A stretch of DNA of 40,472 bases. Source: a virus. The notes beneath the pieces were generated by a model. The model did no database searches. It had not been told where the DNA came from and was given only the letters and a program-made list of their open reading frames with translations. This document shows, in pieces, positions 26,594-36,529 of the stretch. The stretch spans positions 1 through 40,472 of IMG/VR virus record IMGVR_UViG_3300027754_000196; one strand, 5' to 3'. The first letter of the stretch is position 1. Every line of letters starts with the position of its first letter. A program made the translations under genes and the position numbers.

Positions 26594-27292
26594 TTAATCG
26601 TTTTCTTGAGCGTTACCTTTATTTCTTTGATACTGATTGAAAAGTTCTAAGTCTCCTGCAATAATTGCAACAGTAGAGTCAATGATCAACTCAGTAACGT
26701 CATCTTTAAATTCACATGTAACATTTGGTGAAGGTGTACCGTCTTCAAGACTAGCACAACCATCAAATGAAACATATCTTGGTTTTCTGTAATAATATAA
26801 GATAGGAGCTTCAATAGCAAACTTGTTGTTTGTATAGATTCTCAATCTATTACTTTGTAATGTAAAAAACGTTTCAGCCCATTCTACACTTGGTGACTTG
26901 TGAACATCTTCTAAAAGATTATCCACATCAGCTACAGCAGCTTGGTAAACTACCATCCTCCTTGGAGGACAGCAGTTAGACAAAGATCTTACTGAGATTC
27001 TTTTGAAATACAAGTAATTTGCTGGAAGCAAACCAGTTTCATAATAAGAATCCATAGCCGTTATAGTCATTGTAAATGGTGTAATCAAAGGCTGGATGTC
27101 ATCAATTTGCATCTTGCTAGATTCATCAGAAACAGTGTGCCCAGCACCAATATGTATTTGACGTCTGACCCATTCCAATTGAGCTTTGTTAAACGCTTCT
27201 GCTATATGCCAACACTCAATGTTGTCATAATCTTGAGAAGCTAGTTTGTTTAACCTTTCTCTTACCTTGATTTGTAACGTATTATTATCCAT
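26594..27292 (-). CDS. crAss-type neck/adaptor protein, 232 aa
   Basis: A 232-residue protein opening with MDNNTLQIKVRERLNKLASQ, then YDNIECWHIAEAFNKAQLEW, a helical start that I recall as conserved in crAss-like phages among capsid-neck genes. The middle holds beta strands with CCPPRRMVVYQ, and the C-terminal helix contains VTELIIDSTVAIIAGDLELF, a pattern typical of head-tail adaptors. The start overlaps the previous stop (TAATG) and the next gene follows after 2 nt. The adaptor role is inferred from pattern and position. Confidence 0.72.
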   Translation of the reverse strand: MDNNTLQIKVRERLNKLASQDYDNIECWHIAEAFNKAQLEWVRRQIHIGAGHTVSDESSKMQIDDIQPLITPFTMTITAMDSYYETGLLPANYLYFKRISVRSLSNCCPPRRMVVYQAAVADVDNLLEDVHKSPSVEWAETFFTLQSNRLRIYTNNKFAIEAPILYYYRKPRYVSFDGCASLEDGTPSPNVTCEFKDDVTELIIDSTVAIIAGDLELFNQYQRNKGNAQEND

Positions 27293-28314
27293 TAGCTATT
27301 CCAGTATTGTTCAGTTCCTTTTGTTACATCCATTAAGACATCCTCATTCAATGGGTTTTTCAAATACTCAACTACATCAGATGAGTTTTTACCTAACATT
27401 GCAGAAGATTTCATATGGTAAATATAACCATCACCTCTTACAGCAATCAATTTGTATAAGTTAGCATCTTTAACAATTGCTCTCAATTTCAATGTTTCCA
27501 TATCTAAAGCTGCAATATCTAAGAATCTTTGTGCAGTTTTCTTTTTGTCTTTCTCAACTGTTTCACCATTGATGTATGCATCCATGTTACCATAAATAAT
27601 ATCTAATGGTGTAGATTTTTTGTATTGAGAAGAGTTTGCATCTATAACTTTAGCAACTAAGAATAACTTGTTAAAGTTTTTATCAAATAATTTTTGTAAT
27701 TCAGCAGCTGCTTTGTTACGTAATTTTTTAACTTCAGTTTTAATAGAGGCAGTTTCTTCAAATTTATCTAAGTAAAACTTAGCTCCTGTTCCTTGTCCTC
27801 CATTTGCTCTTGCATCATTCAATGATTTAAACACCAATGAGAAACCTCCTGCTTCTATAGCCTTTAACTTGATCAAATCATAAGGGTCATTCGCTGGATC
27901 TAAGAACACAGGTTCATTTCCAAATCTCATTACAATCTTATCCCAGAACTCATCATTTGATGGGTTTAAAAGTTTTACTTTATCCCAAAAGTTTTCATCA
28001 TCAATCTTAACAACATTTGATGCTAAGTCTCTTTCTAATGAAGCAACAATAGTTCTGATCTCTTTAATAGCAGCTTCTCTTTCCTCATCAGGTAAGTTTT
28101 TTACTTCTGGAGCAAACTCATTTAATCCAGTTACATAACGTTTGATACCATTGTATTCTAAACACATCAAAGGTTCTTCATGAAAAACTGATTCAAATAG
28201 AACCATGTTATATTTTTCTAAACCCATGTTATCAATTTCGTCATTGATAAAAGGTCTGATTGCTAATGCACTGTTCTTTTTAAAGGCTTGGTGCTTTTCA
28301 ATAATTGTACTCAT
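27292..28314 (-). CDS. Conserved protein following the capsid gene, 340 aa
   Basis: I chose the ATG at 28314 (MSTIIEKHQAFKKNSALAIR). The longer frame needs a TTG at 28341 that overlaps the candidate -7 box. The 340-residue protein is helical, lysine-rich and contains no recognised domain. Visible parts are a YNGIKRYVTGLNEFAPEV segment (about 55-72), a charged helix (about 75-100), a long basic coiled-coil-like stretch (about 190-230) and a C-terminal beta part with YIYHMKSSAMLG. Its position, first after the major capsid gene and before neck genes, suggests a capsid-associated or head-completion protein. Function not recognised. Confidence 0.72.
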   Translation of the reverse strand: MSTIIEKHQAFKKNSALAIRPFINDEIDNMGLEKYNMVLFESVFHEEPLMCLEYNGIKRYVTGLNEFAPEVKNLPDEEREAAIKEIRTIVASLERDLASNVVKIDDENFWDKVKLLNPSNDEFWDKIVMRFGNEPVFLDPANDPYDLIKLKAIEAGGFSLVFKSLNDARANGGQGTGAKFYLDKFEETASIKTEVKKLRNKAAAELQKLFDKNFNKLFLVAKVIDANSSQYKKSTPLDIIYGNMDAYINGETVEKDKKKTAQRFLDIAALDMETLKLRAIVKDANLYKLIAVRGDGYIYHMKSSAMLGKNSSDVVEYLKNPLNEDVLMDVTKGTEQYWNS

Positions 28315-28338
28315 CTTTTTGTTTTTTGTTGGTTTATG

Positions 28339-28346
28339 CAAATTTA
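28339..28346 (-). promoter_or_regulatory. Candidate -7 box upstream of the 340-aa gene
   Basis: TAAATTTG on the minus strand matches the Bacteroidota -7 consensus TAnnTTTG at every fixed position. It lies about 25 nt before the ATG at 28314, just after the capsid-gene terminator. No good TTTG -33 box was found at the expected distance, so this is tentative. Confidence 0.35.
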
Positions 28347-28472
28347 CAACATTAGTTTCACATTACTGTTACTTATCTTCTAAACCACTTAAAGGTTGTT
28401 GTTACTTAGAAGTACCAGGATTTTATCCCTGGCGATCTATTGCTAGATATGTTTGAGGTGTGGAGTTTAAAG

Positions 28473-28502
28473 AAAAAAGAAGAGGGGGTTGCCTCCCTCT
28501 TC
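28473..28502 (-). terminator. Intrinsic terminator after the major capsid gene
   Basis: Minus-strand GAAGAGGG and CCCTCTTC (within 28502-28479) form an 8-bp stem around a short GC-rich loop, followed by six T residues and then CTTT. It starts 13 nt past the capsid stop codon and closes the terminase-to-capsid unit. Confidence 0.8.
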
Positions 28503-28514
28503 ATAATTCACATG

Positions 28515-30161
28515 TTAGAAAGAACCACCAGTGATAGGGTTTCTCATAACAATTTTAAGAACCTTAGTTGGATCTTTAACCCAGATAGCTGGCATAGTTT
28601 GAGACATCATTACACGGTATCCATTGAAGTTACCAGATGATGCAAAACCTTGAGAGCGACCCATGTAATCCATTGTTCCATTTTGGTAGAACCATTTCAA
28701 CTCATTGTCCCATTTTAATTTCAACAAGTAAATGTTGTCATTAGTGTTATCAGTGATATCAAAAACAATGAAGTTGTAAGAAGACAATGGGAAACCATCT
28801 ATGATTGGGTTTTCAATGTCATTTGTATGTACATTGTCAAATGCAGAGTTCAACACAAATTTCACATTCGCTAAGAAAGGAATTGTGTAAGAAGTAAATG
28901 CAAAACCAAAGTTTAAGTCCATTGAGTTGTTACCAGAGATAGCACCTAAACCAGATTTGTCCATACTAGCATAAAGCTGAGTACCACTACCTGCTGGGTT
29001 GAATGCTTCTTTTTTGATAGCCTCATTGATCATTTTCATACCAGCCATACCAGTTTGAACAATGATTTGACGAGATGGATCTGGACCTTTAAACTCAACT
29101 TTACCATTGTAGAAGTTGAAAATCTCAGAACGGAATAACTCCAAAGAGAAAGAAGATTTGTTGTAGATACGTTTGAAAGAGTTATCTAATTGACCCCATA
29201 AACCTACAGACAATCTCATATCATCTGGACCATCTTGTTTGATTCTACCACCTTGACCCCACATTAAGTAAGTCTCAATGTCATTTGCAATTTTTGATAA
29301 GTGAGCAGACTCTAACTTAGTTAAGAAAGAACGAGTTAAGTTACCATTGTCATATGCTTTTTTGATGTAATCTTTACCCATAGTTTTCACCATAGAATCG
29401 ATGTTTGTCAAAGAAGGATCAATGTTTTTATCAAATGATCTCCAGATCTCAGTTACAGGAACTGTACCATCTTGATTAATACCACCTTTCAACATTAACT
29501 CAGCACGAGAAGAAACTGAATAGTGAACGTGAGCTTCAGCACCACCAACAAAGTTGTAGTACTCTCTAAAGCCATTTGTTAATTCACCGATGTCAGAGAA
29601 TCTTTCTCCATATTCACCACGGGCAGAACCTTTTCTGAAGAACTTAGTCCCTGGTTTCAAATACTTAACTGCATCTAAATAAGCAGTGTTGTTGTTGTTC
29701 ACTAACTGTACTGTATAGATGTAACCATCTCCAGAAGGAAGAATGTCATCAGCAGTAACGTACATCTCCAAACCTTTGTATTTGTCATAAGTAACGATGT
29801 CACCATGTCCAAACGCACGTTTGTTAACTTTGATTTTGAAAGTTGTACCATCTTGTCCTAACTTAGCGTTAGCTGGTTCAACGTTTTCAGTGATGTAAGG
29901 TAAATCTTGTACAATTGGTGTTTGCCATTTGTACTCTCCACGTGGAGTGTCTACCATAATTGTGTTTTTACCACCAAAAGAAGCCATTTGGTATAAAGGC
30001 ATTTCTACTTTTTGTGTCATTGCCCACAAATCAACTGGTCCTAAATCCATAGGCTCAGCAGATTTAAGCATGTTCACCAAGTGGTAAGAATCCAAGTGAG
30101 AGCTAACTTTATAGTTCGTGTCTCTCAAGAACAATCCATTGTTCATTACAGGTGTACTCAT
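28515..30161 (-). CDS. Major capsid protein
   Basis: A 548-residue protein in the size range of crAss-like capsid proteins. The N-terminal arm (1-75: MNNGLFLRDTNYKVSSHLD, then VDLWAMTQKVEMPLYQMA), a helical and beta alternation through the middle, and a C-terminus with VPVTE-like and NGYRVMMSQTMPAIWVKD patterns agree with an HK97-fold capsid protein as I know it from this group. It lies after portal and scaffold-like genes and is followed by a terminator, as for a highly expressed structural gene. Base composition is a little less AT-rich than its neighbours, consistent with high expression. The call rests on position, length and pattern. Confidence 0.82.
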   Translation of the reverse strand: MSTPVMNNGLFLRDTNYKVSSHLDSYHLVNMLKSAEPMDLGPVDLWAMTQKVEMPLYQMASFGGKNTIMVDTPRGEYKWQTPIVQDLPYITENVEPANAKLGQDGTTFKIKVNKRAFGHGDIVTYDKYKGLEMYVTADDILPSGDGYIYTVQLVNNNNTAYLDAVKYLKPGTKFFRKGSARGEYGERFSDIGELTNGFREYYNFVGGAEAHVHYSVSSRAELMLKGGINQDGTVPVTEIWRSFDKNIDPSLTNIDSMVKTMGKDYIKKAYDNGNLTRSFLTKLESAHLSKIANDIETYLMWGQGGRIKQDGPDDMRLSVGLWGQLDNSFKRIYNKSSFSLELFRSEIFNFYNGKVEFKGPDPSRQIIVQTGMAGMKMINEAIKKEAFNPAGSGTQLYASMDKSGLGAISGNNSMDLNFGFAFTSYTIPFLANVKFVLNSAFDNVHTNDIENPIIDGFPLSSYNFIVFDITDNTNDNIYLLKLKWDNELKWFYQNGTMDYMGRSQGFASSGNFNGYRVMMSQTMPAIWVKDPTKVLKIVMRNPITGGSF

Positions 30162-30207
30162 GTTTAAAATTTAAGAGTTATTATTATATTTGTTTTTGTG
30201 TACTATG

Positions 30208-31455
30208 TTATCTTCTAGCAAAAATGTTAGAAGGCTTACTTATTTTTCTTTTTGGAGCTTTGTCATCTTCATCTTCACTAAAGTTAGATGATATTTTATG
30301 AGCTTGTTCCGTTTTAAGTTTTTTAACAGTGTCTTGAACTGCTTCATTTTTTGCTTGTTTTCTGATATGTTCCTTGTAATCTTCAGGATCAGAAAGTAAC
30401 CAAAGTGTTTCTGATATCAAATCATATCTTGGTTCTTTTCCAAATTGATAATCTTCTAACAGTTTTCCTAACAAGTTTGTAGGAGTTCCTTTTAAAGACT
30501 CATATTTAGCATTTGTCAATTCATCCCATAAGAACTTTTGACGTTTACCATCTATCTTGATACCATTTAATTCAGCTGGTTTTAAAGTGTTATATATGTT
30601 TTCCATATATTCATCTTTTTTTGCAGCTTGTTGTTTCTTGAAGTCTTCTTGCTGAGCAAGTTTTTGTTCAAGAATTTGTTCTTGCATATTATCTAGTTTT
30701 GGTTTAAACTGATTAGCTCTTTTTGCAATTGTGCCATTTTCATACCACTCTTGTATTTGTTCTTCAATCAATTCTCTATCACCTTCACCAAATTGTGTTG
30801 CATATAAGTATTGTCTTACAATCAACTCTTGATCTCCTTCATCAGAAGGATTCAAGTCTTTGTATTCTTGCACTTGAGCTAAACTTCTAAACAACCCTTT
30901 TAAATCTTTACCACCATCAGCAATATACTTTGCAGCTTTTTGCATTTCTTCTGGTAAAGCATTAAAGAATTCTTTTGGAGTCTTTGCTGCTACATCATCT
31001 TTTAAAGCTTTAACGTTCTCTTTCCAAAGTTCGTCAATGTCTTTGTCTGATAATTTACCTAAGTACTCATCAAGACTTTCTTTTGAATCATCAAAGTCAT
31101 CAAATGTAAACATTTCTTCTGACTCAATACGTTTTTTCAAAAACTCTACTAAGCCATTTTTATCTGTTCTTTTACGACCAGTTGACTTTTTTTGATCATC
31201 ATCATCTGAGCCTTTAGATAGTTCTTCATCAAGTTCATTTAGAACATTGTCAGTATCTGCTTTGCTCCCTGGAGCTGGCTCTTCGTCATCTTCATCTAAG
31301 AAAGCTAAATCAGAACTTGTTTGTTTGTTTGTAAACAAGTTTGGTTTTGGTTCTTCATCAGATGTGACAACAATTTCAGCACCTGGTAATGGAAGGAAAT
31401 CATCTATGTTATCCAATTCCATTGTTGCTTTGTTTTTGTCTTCTTCTAATTCCAT
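30208..31455 (-). CDS. Acidic, helical scaffold-like protein, 415 aa
   Basis: A 415-residue protein, very rich in Glu, Asp and Lys. The first 100 residues are acidic and disordered-looking (FLDEDDEEPAPGSKAD, then SKGSDDDDQKK), followed by helical segments including DELWKENVKALKDDVA. A long Gln/Lys-rich coiled coil lies at about 250-285, and the basic C-terminus reads KAPKRKISKPSNIFARR. Acidic coiled-coil protein with a basic tail, placed between portal and capsid genes, is the usual form of a scaffolding protein that binds the capsid shell by its C-terminus. No protease domain is seen. The role is inferred. Confidence 0.75.
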   Translation of the reverse strand: MELEEDKNKATMELDNIDDFLPLPGAEIVVTSDEEPKPNLFTNKQTSSDLAFLDEDDEEPAPGSKADTDNVLNELDEELSKGSDDDDQKKSTGRKRTDKNGLVEFLKKRIESEEMFTFDDFDDSKESLDEYLGKLSDKDIDELWKENVKALKDDVAAKTPKEFFNALPEEMQKAAKYIADGGKDLKGLFRSLAQVQEYKDLNPSDEGDQELIVRQYLYATQFGEGDRELIEEQIQEWYENGTIAKRANQFKPKLDNMQEQILEQKLAQQEDFKKQQAAKKDEYMENIYNTLKPAELNGIKIDGKRQKFLWDELTNAKYESLKGTPTNLLGKLLEDYQFGKEPRYDLISETLWLLSDPEDYKEHIRKQAKNEAVQDTVKKLKTEQAHKISSNFSEDEDDKAPKRKISKPSNIFARR

Positions 31456-31497
31456 TTTGTTTGTTGTTGGTTTGTCTTTGTCTTCATATATAAACTA

Positions 31498-31529
31498 CAA
31501 AATAAACTTGGAAGGTTTATTAATGCAAA
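31498..31529 (-). promoter_or_regulatory. Candidate promoter for the scaffold-capsid unit
   Basis: Minus-strand TTTG (31529-31526) and TTATTTTG (31505-31498), one mismatch from TAnnTTTG, are 20 nt apart. A start near 31490 gives a leader of about 35 nt before the ATG at 31455. The same spacer holds a 7-bp AT-rich stem-loop (31501-31507 with 31515-31521). It would allow capsid genes to be expressed above the portal. Confidence 0.4.
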
Positions 31530-31571
31530 AACTATTTTATAAAAGATTCTGCATTATAACGCTATCGTTGT

Positions 31572-34307
31572 TTACTTGTCATATTTATTCTTATTTCTTG
31601 CTGCAACTTGTAATTGTTTGTTAGCAATTCTCTCTCTTGTTTGAAGTTCTCTTTCTTTTAATGCTCTGTCTTTTTCAGTATTAATTTGCTGTCCTAAAGA
31701 TTGTTCTCTTTTAAAAGCATGATCTCTGTCAGATGCATTCTTTTTATCTAAGTACTCAAGAGTATCTATATAATCTGATTGTTGATTTTCATTTGTATCT
31801 GTTTGTCCTGTATTAACAGCAGCACGAATCTCAGCAACTTGAACCTCAGTATCTCTATTCATAGCATTTTGTTCAGCTTCAAATTTAAGTTTAGAATCTT
31901 GTCTTTCAGTCTCAGCTTGTTGTTGCATTTTAATTTGTTCAGATTGAGCATCTGTTTGTTCACGTCTTGTAGCATCAGATTTTTGTTCCATTGCTTTCAT
32001 AACATGAGTAATCTCAGCCAATGAATCAGCTTTCATTATGTTCCCTAGATCGTAGATAGATGCACCAGCAGTATTGTTAGATAAAGCAAGTTGTCTTATC
32101 TGTTCCATCAACTGACGTTGATTTACTTTAGTAGAAATATAGATGTTCAAATCTCTAGCCAAAAGATCAGTGCCATTCATCTCAAAGTTTACCTGTTCAT
32201 CCATCGTTGTAGTATACTGCAATCTTAGACTAGGAGTAGTTGAGTTATAGAACTGAGCTAAGTCTGTTCTCATCTGATGGATTCTTGGCATTAAGTATTC
32301 AGAGTGCTGTATGAAATACGTTTCTGTTTGACTATAACTCATATTGATTGCTTGTTCTACACCTGTAGCCGTTTCTTGTGCATTTGTTGCACCCATACGT
32401 TGAGGTGTAAGACCGATAGAATCAAAACATTGTTGTTTAAAGTAACCAGCTAACTGAATACGTGACATTAATCTTTCTGTTTGTTGCAAGTTCAATACTT
32501 GGTAATGATTAAAGTTTGTTGCACTTTCTGTGTTAGTTATAGTTGTGTCAAGTGGTAACATTTGAAAATCCTTCATTGCAACATATGCTTTCTGGAAATT
32601 GTTGTGTCCCCAATCTTCTCCCATTGAGTGTCTTGGTAAAGCATTCTGATCTAACATGATTACTGTACCTAACTCATCAATAAGAATATCAGCTATCTGA
32701 TTGTTAACCAGGTTGTAACCAATTTGATAAGGTTTCATTCTATCAACCATTGATCTTGACTTACTATTACGATCAGAAAAGATTGCTCCTTCTACAGGTA
32801 ATTTACAACCATATAATGTAAAGTCTCCTTTGAATTGAAACTTAACAGGTTTGGCATTTAGATAAATAGGATTCAAACCAAAGTTGTCAGCGTTACCATA
32901 AAATGCTGGTCTGTTTGGACCAATCTTAGTGCCACCCCAAACTTCATTAATCCAGATCCAGTCTATGTGTTCACCAAATACAACTGTTTCACGTGTTTTG
33001 TTTTTTATAACGGATGTGTCATAGATAGGTTTATCAGTAACCTTGTACGATTCATCAACAATAGTGTCAATCATTTCACCAGTCTCAAGAATTTTTGTTA
33101 AGTGACCTAACATCTTTTGTGACTTCCAGTAAACAGTTGACACACGCAAAAGTGTTGTATCACCAAACTCTTGCATATCTTCAGACTCATGTAAGATTTC
33201 TGCAATAACATCATAACTAGTACCACCAGTTCCTAAACCAAATGTATCATTAAAAGATAACATCTGTCTCATTCCTAAAGAAGGTCCTTGTGTATTCCAT
33301 TCATGTGATTTAGTTGCATCATAAAAAGAACCATCATTTTGTAAACCAGGTAAAATATAACCAGCAGATTTTACTGGATAGATTGCTTCTAAAGATCTCA
33401 ACTGATCATCATCCATCATCCATCCATATTTATCTATAACGTCTGCTAACGTCATCATGTCAACCTTACCAGCGTAATTTGATTGTGACACATAACGTGC
33501 ATCAGGAGATTTATGATAGAATGTAAGCAAAGGATTCCACAGTTCAATCTCATAATCTGTTTCATTCATTTTAAAATGCCAAAACTCTCTATCAGTGATA
33601 AGCATATCTCTGAATGCCATGTTTTCCATTTCTTTCATTTGGAACTTTTCTACATCAACTTGATGTTGGTGAGAAGCCCATTGTTCAACCATTGATCTGT
33701 AATCTTTTTTAAAGAATGATTCAATCTCTGGTAATGTTTTAATACTATCTGGAGTCATCATCTGTTCTGCTTGTTTAGCACCCTCTTCAGATTCAGTATC
33801 AATACCCATTTCTTCAATCTTTTTTCGCATGAGTTCTTCTCCTCTTGCAACAAGAGTTTGTTCAATCATCTTTCTTTTCTCATCAATCATTTCATTGTAA
33901 GAAAGATCATCAACAGCTCTGTATGTAATCTTGTCATTTCTTTTTGCAAACTCACCACATAATACATTGATTACGTTTGGTATAATAGGGAAGAACTTAA
34001 GGTCAAAAGCTGATTCATCTTGTGTTGTTAATATGTCGATCATTTCTGCAACCTCATTGTCTTCCTCAACAATATAGTCTGTCTTGTCTATAATACCATT
34101 TGCAAGTTTGTAGTTCTTTAACAAACGTCTTGCATTACGTCTTAATTGTTTAAGACCTTGCATTTCAAACCAATCAATATTCCAAGCTGCCCAGAGTTCA
34201 TCTTTTTCTACCTTAGGTAAAAATTGAATAGGTTGCGTCAATGTACCCATTCTATGGTACTCAGACTTTGCCCCATTCTTTAACTGCATTGCATTATATA
34301 CTTTCAT
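31572..34307 (-). CDS. Portal protein
   Basis: A 911-residue protein, in the range of the long crAss-like portals. The N-terminal segment (about 40-75) is helical and basic. IPNVINVLCGEFAKRNDKIT (about 108-127) is typical of crAss-like portals. The middle has a long beta/alpha body, including QLAGYFKQQCFDSIGLTPQR and ERLMSRIQ (about 620-650), expected around the clip and stem region. The last 170 residues are a very charged, Gln-rich coiled coil ending in QVAARNKNKYDK, matching a long barrel or helical crown. It follows the terminase by 11 nt, the canonical order. The twelve-subunit ring is known for the family, not seen here. Confidence 0.87.
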   Translation of the reverse strand: MKVYNAMQLKNGAKSEYHRMGTLTQPIQFLPKVEKDELWAAWNIDWFEMQGLKQLRRNARRLLKNYKLANGIIDKTDYIVEEDNEVAEMIDILTTQDESAFDLKFFPIIPNVINVLCGEFAKRNDKITYRAVDDLSYNEMIDEKRKMIEQTLVARGEELMRKKIEEMGIDTESEEGAKQAEQMMTPDSIKTLPEIESFFKKDYRSMVEQWASHQHQVDVEKFQMKEMENMAFRDMLITDREFWHFKMNETDYEIELWNPLLTFYHKSPDARYVSQSNYAGKVDMMTLADVIDKYGWMMDDDQLRSLEAIYPVKSAGYILPGLQNDGSFYDATKSHEWNTQGPSLGMRQMLSFNDTFGLGTGGTSYDVIAEILHESEDMQEFGDTTLLRVSTVYWKSQKMLGHLTKILETGEMIDTIVDESYKVTDKPIYDTSVIKNKTRETVVFGEHIDWIWINEVWGGTKIGPNRPAFYGNADNFGLNPIYLNAKPVKFQFKGDFTLYGCKLPVEGAIFSDRNSKSRSMVDRMKPYQIGYNLVNNQIADILIDELGTVIMLDQNALPRHSMGEDWGHNNFQKAYVAMKDFQMLPLDTTITNTESATNFNHYQVLNLQQTERLMSRIQLAGYFKQQCFDSIGLTPQRMGATNAQETATGVEQAINMSYSQTETYFIQHSEYLMPRIHQMRTDLAQFYNSTTPSLRLQYTTTMDEQVNFEMNGTDLLARDLNIYISTKVNQRQLMEQIRQLALSNNTAGASIYDLGNIMKADSLAEITHVMKAMEQKSDATRREQTDAQSEQIKMQQQAETERQDSKLKFEAEQNAMNRDTEVQVAEIRAAVNTGQTDTNENQQSDYIDTLEYLDKKNASDRDHAFKREQSLGQQINTEKDRALKERELQTRERIANKQLQVAARNKNKYDK

Positions 34308-34318
34308 ATGTTTCTTTT

Positions 34319-36529
34319 TTATCTCATGTTTTTAAATGCACTTCTGTTTCTTTGTTGCCCACTACCTAACTTTGAGTTGCCATTAGTGGTTCCAATGTGA
34401 CGAAATGGATTCATGAATAAGTTAGCATTTTTATTTGGTTTTTGCAAGTTATTACTTTCTTCTCGTTCAACACGTTTAGTATATCCTCTGTTTGATTCTT
34501 GAACCTTTGCAAAGGCAACCAACGAACAAAATGCTACAAGTCTATCCACGTTAAGCCCATCTCTGTAGGCAAGCATTTCTTTTAGTAACATTATATCAGG
34601 TATTCTCTCAATACCATGTCTTACTTTTGTAATGGTTCCATCTGGAGCACACTCAGTATCAATCTCTTCCACAATAAACTGTACACCATAAGATATAAGA
34701 TTTCCTTTAAACAACGTTCCAGTATTCTTCCAACCATATTCTTGGAATACATTGGCATTACTCTGTAGTTCTTTTAAGAAGAGAATTTGCGTTTTAGGTA
34801 CAAGGTACTTTTGCTTTCTTCTTTGAATCATGTGTTGGATAAATAAACTAACGTTGTTCTCAACAATAGTCCAAGCGTTGTATGCTTCAATGATCATTTC
34901 TAAACGCTCATGCGTTTTTGTTAAATCGTCAAACCTACCACACCATGCTGCAACTAAACCATCACGTTCAATATGCTGTTCAATTGAACCATCTTCTTTA
35001 TGTCTTGTTACCTCTTGAGAAGTCTTATAAACAAAAATACTACACAATGAATCTGATGTTGTTGTCTTTCCTTCTGCCACAGGGTCAATAGAGGCGTAAT
35101 ACATGCCGTGTGTTGGATTTGCATGTGGTCTTTCATAAATTACTACCACTCCTTCTTTTTCCTTCGTCTTAGGGGATATTGGGAATTCAGAGATGGGAAT
35201 TCTTGATGAAGGTTTAAACTCAATTTTACCTTCAGCGTTTCTTTCTAAATCTACAAACTCTCTAAAATATTCTTTATCTTCAATTCTTCTTATCTGTTGT
35301 GTGACAAGATATGCTGGAAACTTAGAATCTTTTCTTGAGGCAAATGCTTCTTCTATATTAGTTGGCTTTTGTGAAATACGCAATTGATAATCCTCAGGAT
35401 CAAGAGACTTTTTCCAAAGTTCTCTTTCTTCAAAGATCATTTTTAAAGCGTCTTCAACCAATGAATTTCCATACACATCTATGCAAGGTTGCATTGACCA
35501 TTGTTCTGGTATGAATAAACCACACTCAGCATGTTCTCCTTCAGCATTCAATAACTTTGTTGGCACAGCCAACACATCTTTACTGTCAGGATTAAGAACC
35601 ATTTTCTTTAATGGATCACATTGTTCTAAGTTACCTACTGATCCAGCAACTACAAACATACCTGTGTATATCATACCTGATTTCATTGCAGGTAATAAGT
35701 ACTCTACAGTCTCATTCATCTTTGGAGCAATTCCTGCTTCTTCATGAAAGAAGAACGTACAAGGACCCCCTACACCGTTTGTTGGATCTTTTTCTAATAC
35801 AAGACCCATGATTGTAGACTTTAAACCTTTATCACGTTTTCTTCCACCTTCATTTACTTCAATCTTTTGTTCCCAGTTTAAAACTTTATCAGGATTAGAT
35901 GGTCTATACCAAGCAGTGTTAACGTTGAGGAAGTTACGATACTCCTCAAGGAACCGCCAGGTTCCTTTTTCGCCTATGTAATCCTTTAAAGAACCTGCTA
36001 TCTTATTAACGGATCCTTCATCAAACCAGTAGTTTCCTATGAGGATAGCTCCATGAAAGTATGACGAAGCAATCTGTCTTTTCTTTAATATTGCAGCATG
36101 TTTAAAACTATACTTTGCAAGTTCTTCATACAGAGACATATGATACTGAGCGTCACGGATATCTACAAAGCCAAATTTGCTTATCTCTTTGTTATATATT
36201 GGTAAGAAGTTTAACCACATGTAGTAATACCGTGTTAAAAACCACGTCTTACCATTGTGTTTATAGATGGCACCTTTGGTGCATTTTATCTTTTGATCAT
36301 CCCAGTATGTGATGTAATCTTTAGATCTAAATGGAGCAACACAATACACTTTGTTTTTTGTAAACAATCTTGATTGTTCATTGAACATTGTAGAAGACTC
36401 ATCAAATTCATATTCTCCTGGTTCTTTAAAACAGGACCATAAGAAAGCCACGTACTCTTCTCTTGTTTCAAAATCTGTTGTTGACCATTCTTTTAAATCA
36501 TAGTCATATGTTGGGATTGTTAAGAACAT
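34319..36529 (-). CDS. terL: Terminase large subunit (packaging ATPase and nuclease)
   Basis: A 736-residue protein. The ATPase part has a Walker A-like ILKKRQIASSYF (147-158), where a Lys/Arg-rich loop replaces the classic GKS as in many terminases. It has a Walker B with catalytic Glu in CTFFFHEEAG (257-266). The RNase H-like nuclease part has acidic residues D482 in YYASIDPVAEG, E557 in WTIVENN, and a third Asp near D645 or D662 (GLNVDRLVAF). The N-terminal 130 residues include aromatic motifs common in crAss-like terminases. The C-terminal 60 residues are basic and Asn-rich. It overlaps the 64-aa gene by 10 nt. It pumps DNA into the prohead with the portal. Confidence is high from the paired motifs and the adjacent portal. 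Confidence 0.92.
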   Translation of the reverse strand: MFLTIPTYDYDLKEWSTTDFETREEYVAFLWSCFKEPGEYEFDESSTMFNEQSRLFTKNKVYCVAPFRSKDYITYWDDQKIKCTKGAIYKHNGKTWFLTRYYYMWLNFLPIYNKEISKFGFVDIRDAQYHMSLYEELAKYSFKHAAILKKRQIASSYFHGAILIGNYWFDEGSVNKIAGSLKDYIGEKGTWRFLEEYRNFLNVNTAWYRPSNPDKVLNWEQKIEVNEGGRKRDKGLKSTIMGLVLEKDPTNGVGGPCTFFFHEEAGIAPKMNETVEYLLPAMKSGMIYTGMFVVAGSVGNLEQCDPLKKMVLNPDSKDVLAVPTKLLNAEGEHAECGLFIPEQWSMQPCIDVYGNSLVEDALKMIFEERELWKKSLDPEDYQLRISQKPTNIEEAFASRKDSKFPAYLVTQQIRRIEDKEYFREFVDLERNAEGKIEFKPSSRIPISEFPISPKTKEKEGVVVIYERPHANPTHGMYYASIDPVAEGKTTTSDSLCSIFVYKTSQEVTRHKEDGSIEQHIERDGLVAAWCGRFDDLTKTHERLEMIIEAYNAWTIVENNVSLFIQHMIQRRKQKYLVPKTQILFLKELQSNANVFQEYGWKNTGTLFKGNLISYGVQFIVEEIDTECAPDGTITKVRHGIERIPDIMLLKEMLAYRDGLNVDRLVAFCSLVAFAKVQESNRGYTKRVEREESNNLQKPNKNANLFMNPFRHIGTTNGNSKLGSGQQRNRSAFKNMR

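Noticed and set aside
28315-28341. TTG start giving a 349-aa form of the post-capsid protein
   Set aside because: An ATG is available 27 nt later with good spacing from a TAAATTTG box. The TTG overlaps that box and would be inside the presumed promoter.
28415-28432. Hairpin CCAGGATTTTATCCCTGG as part of a tRNA
   Set aside because: The 6-bp stem is real on paper, but no other tRNA arm is found around it and no T-run follows on either strand.
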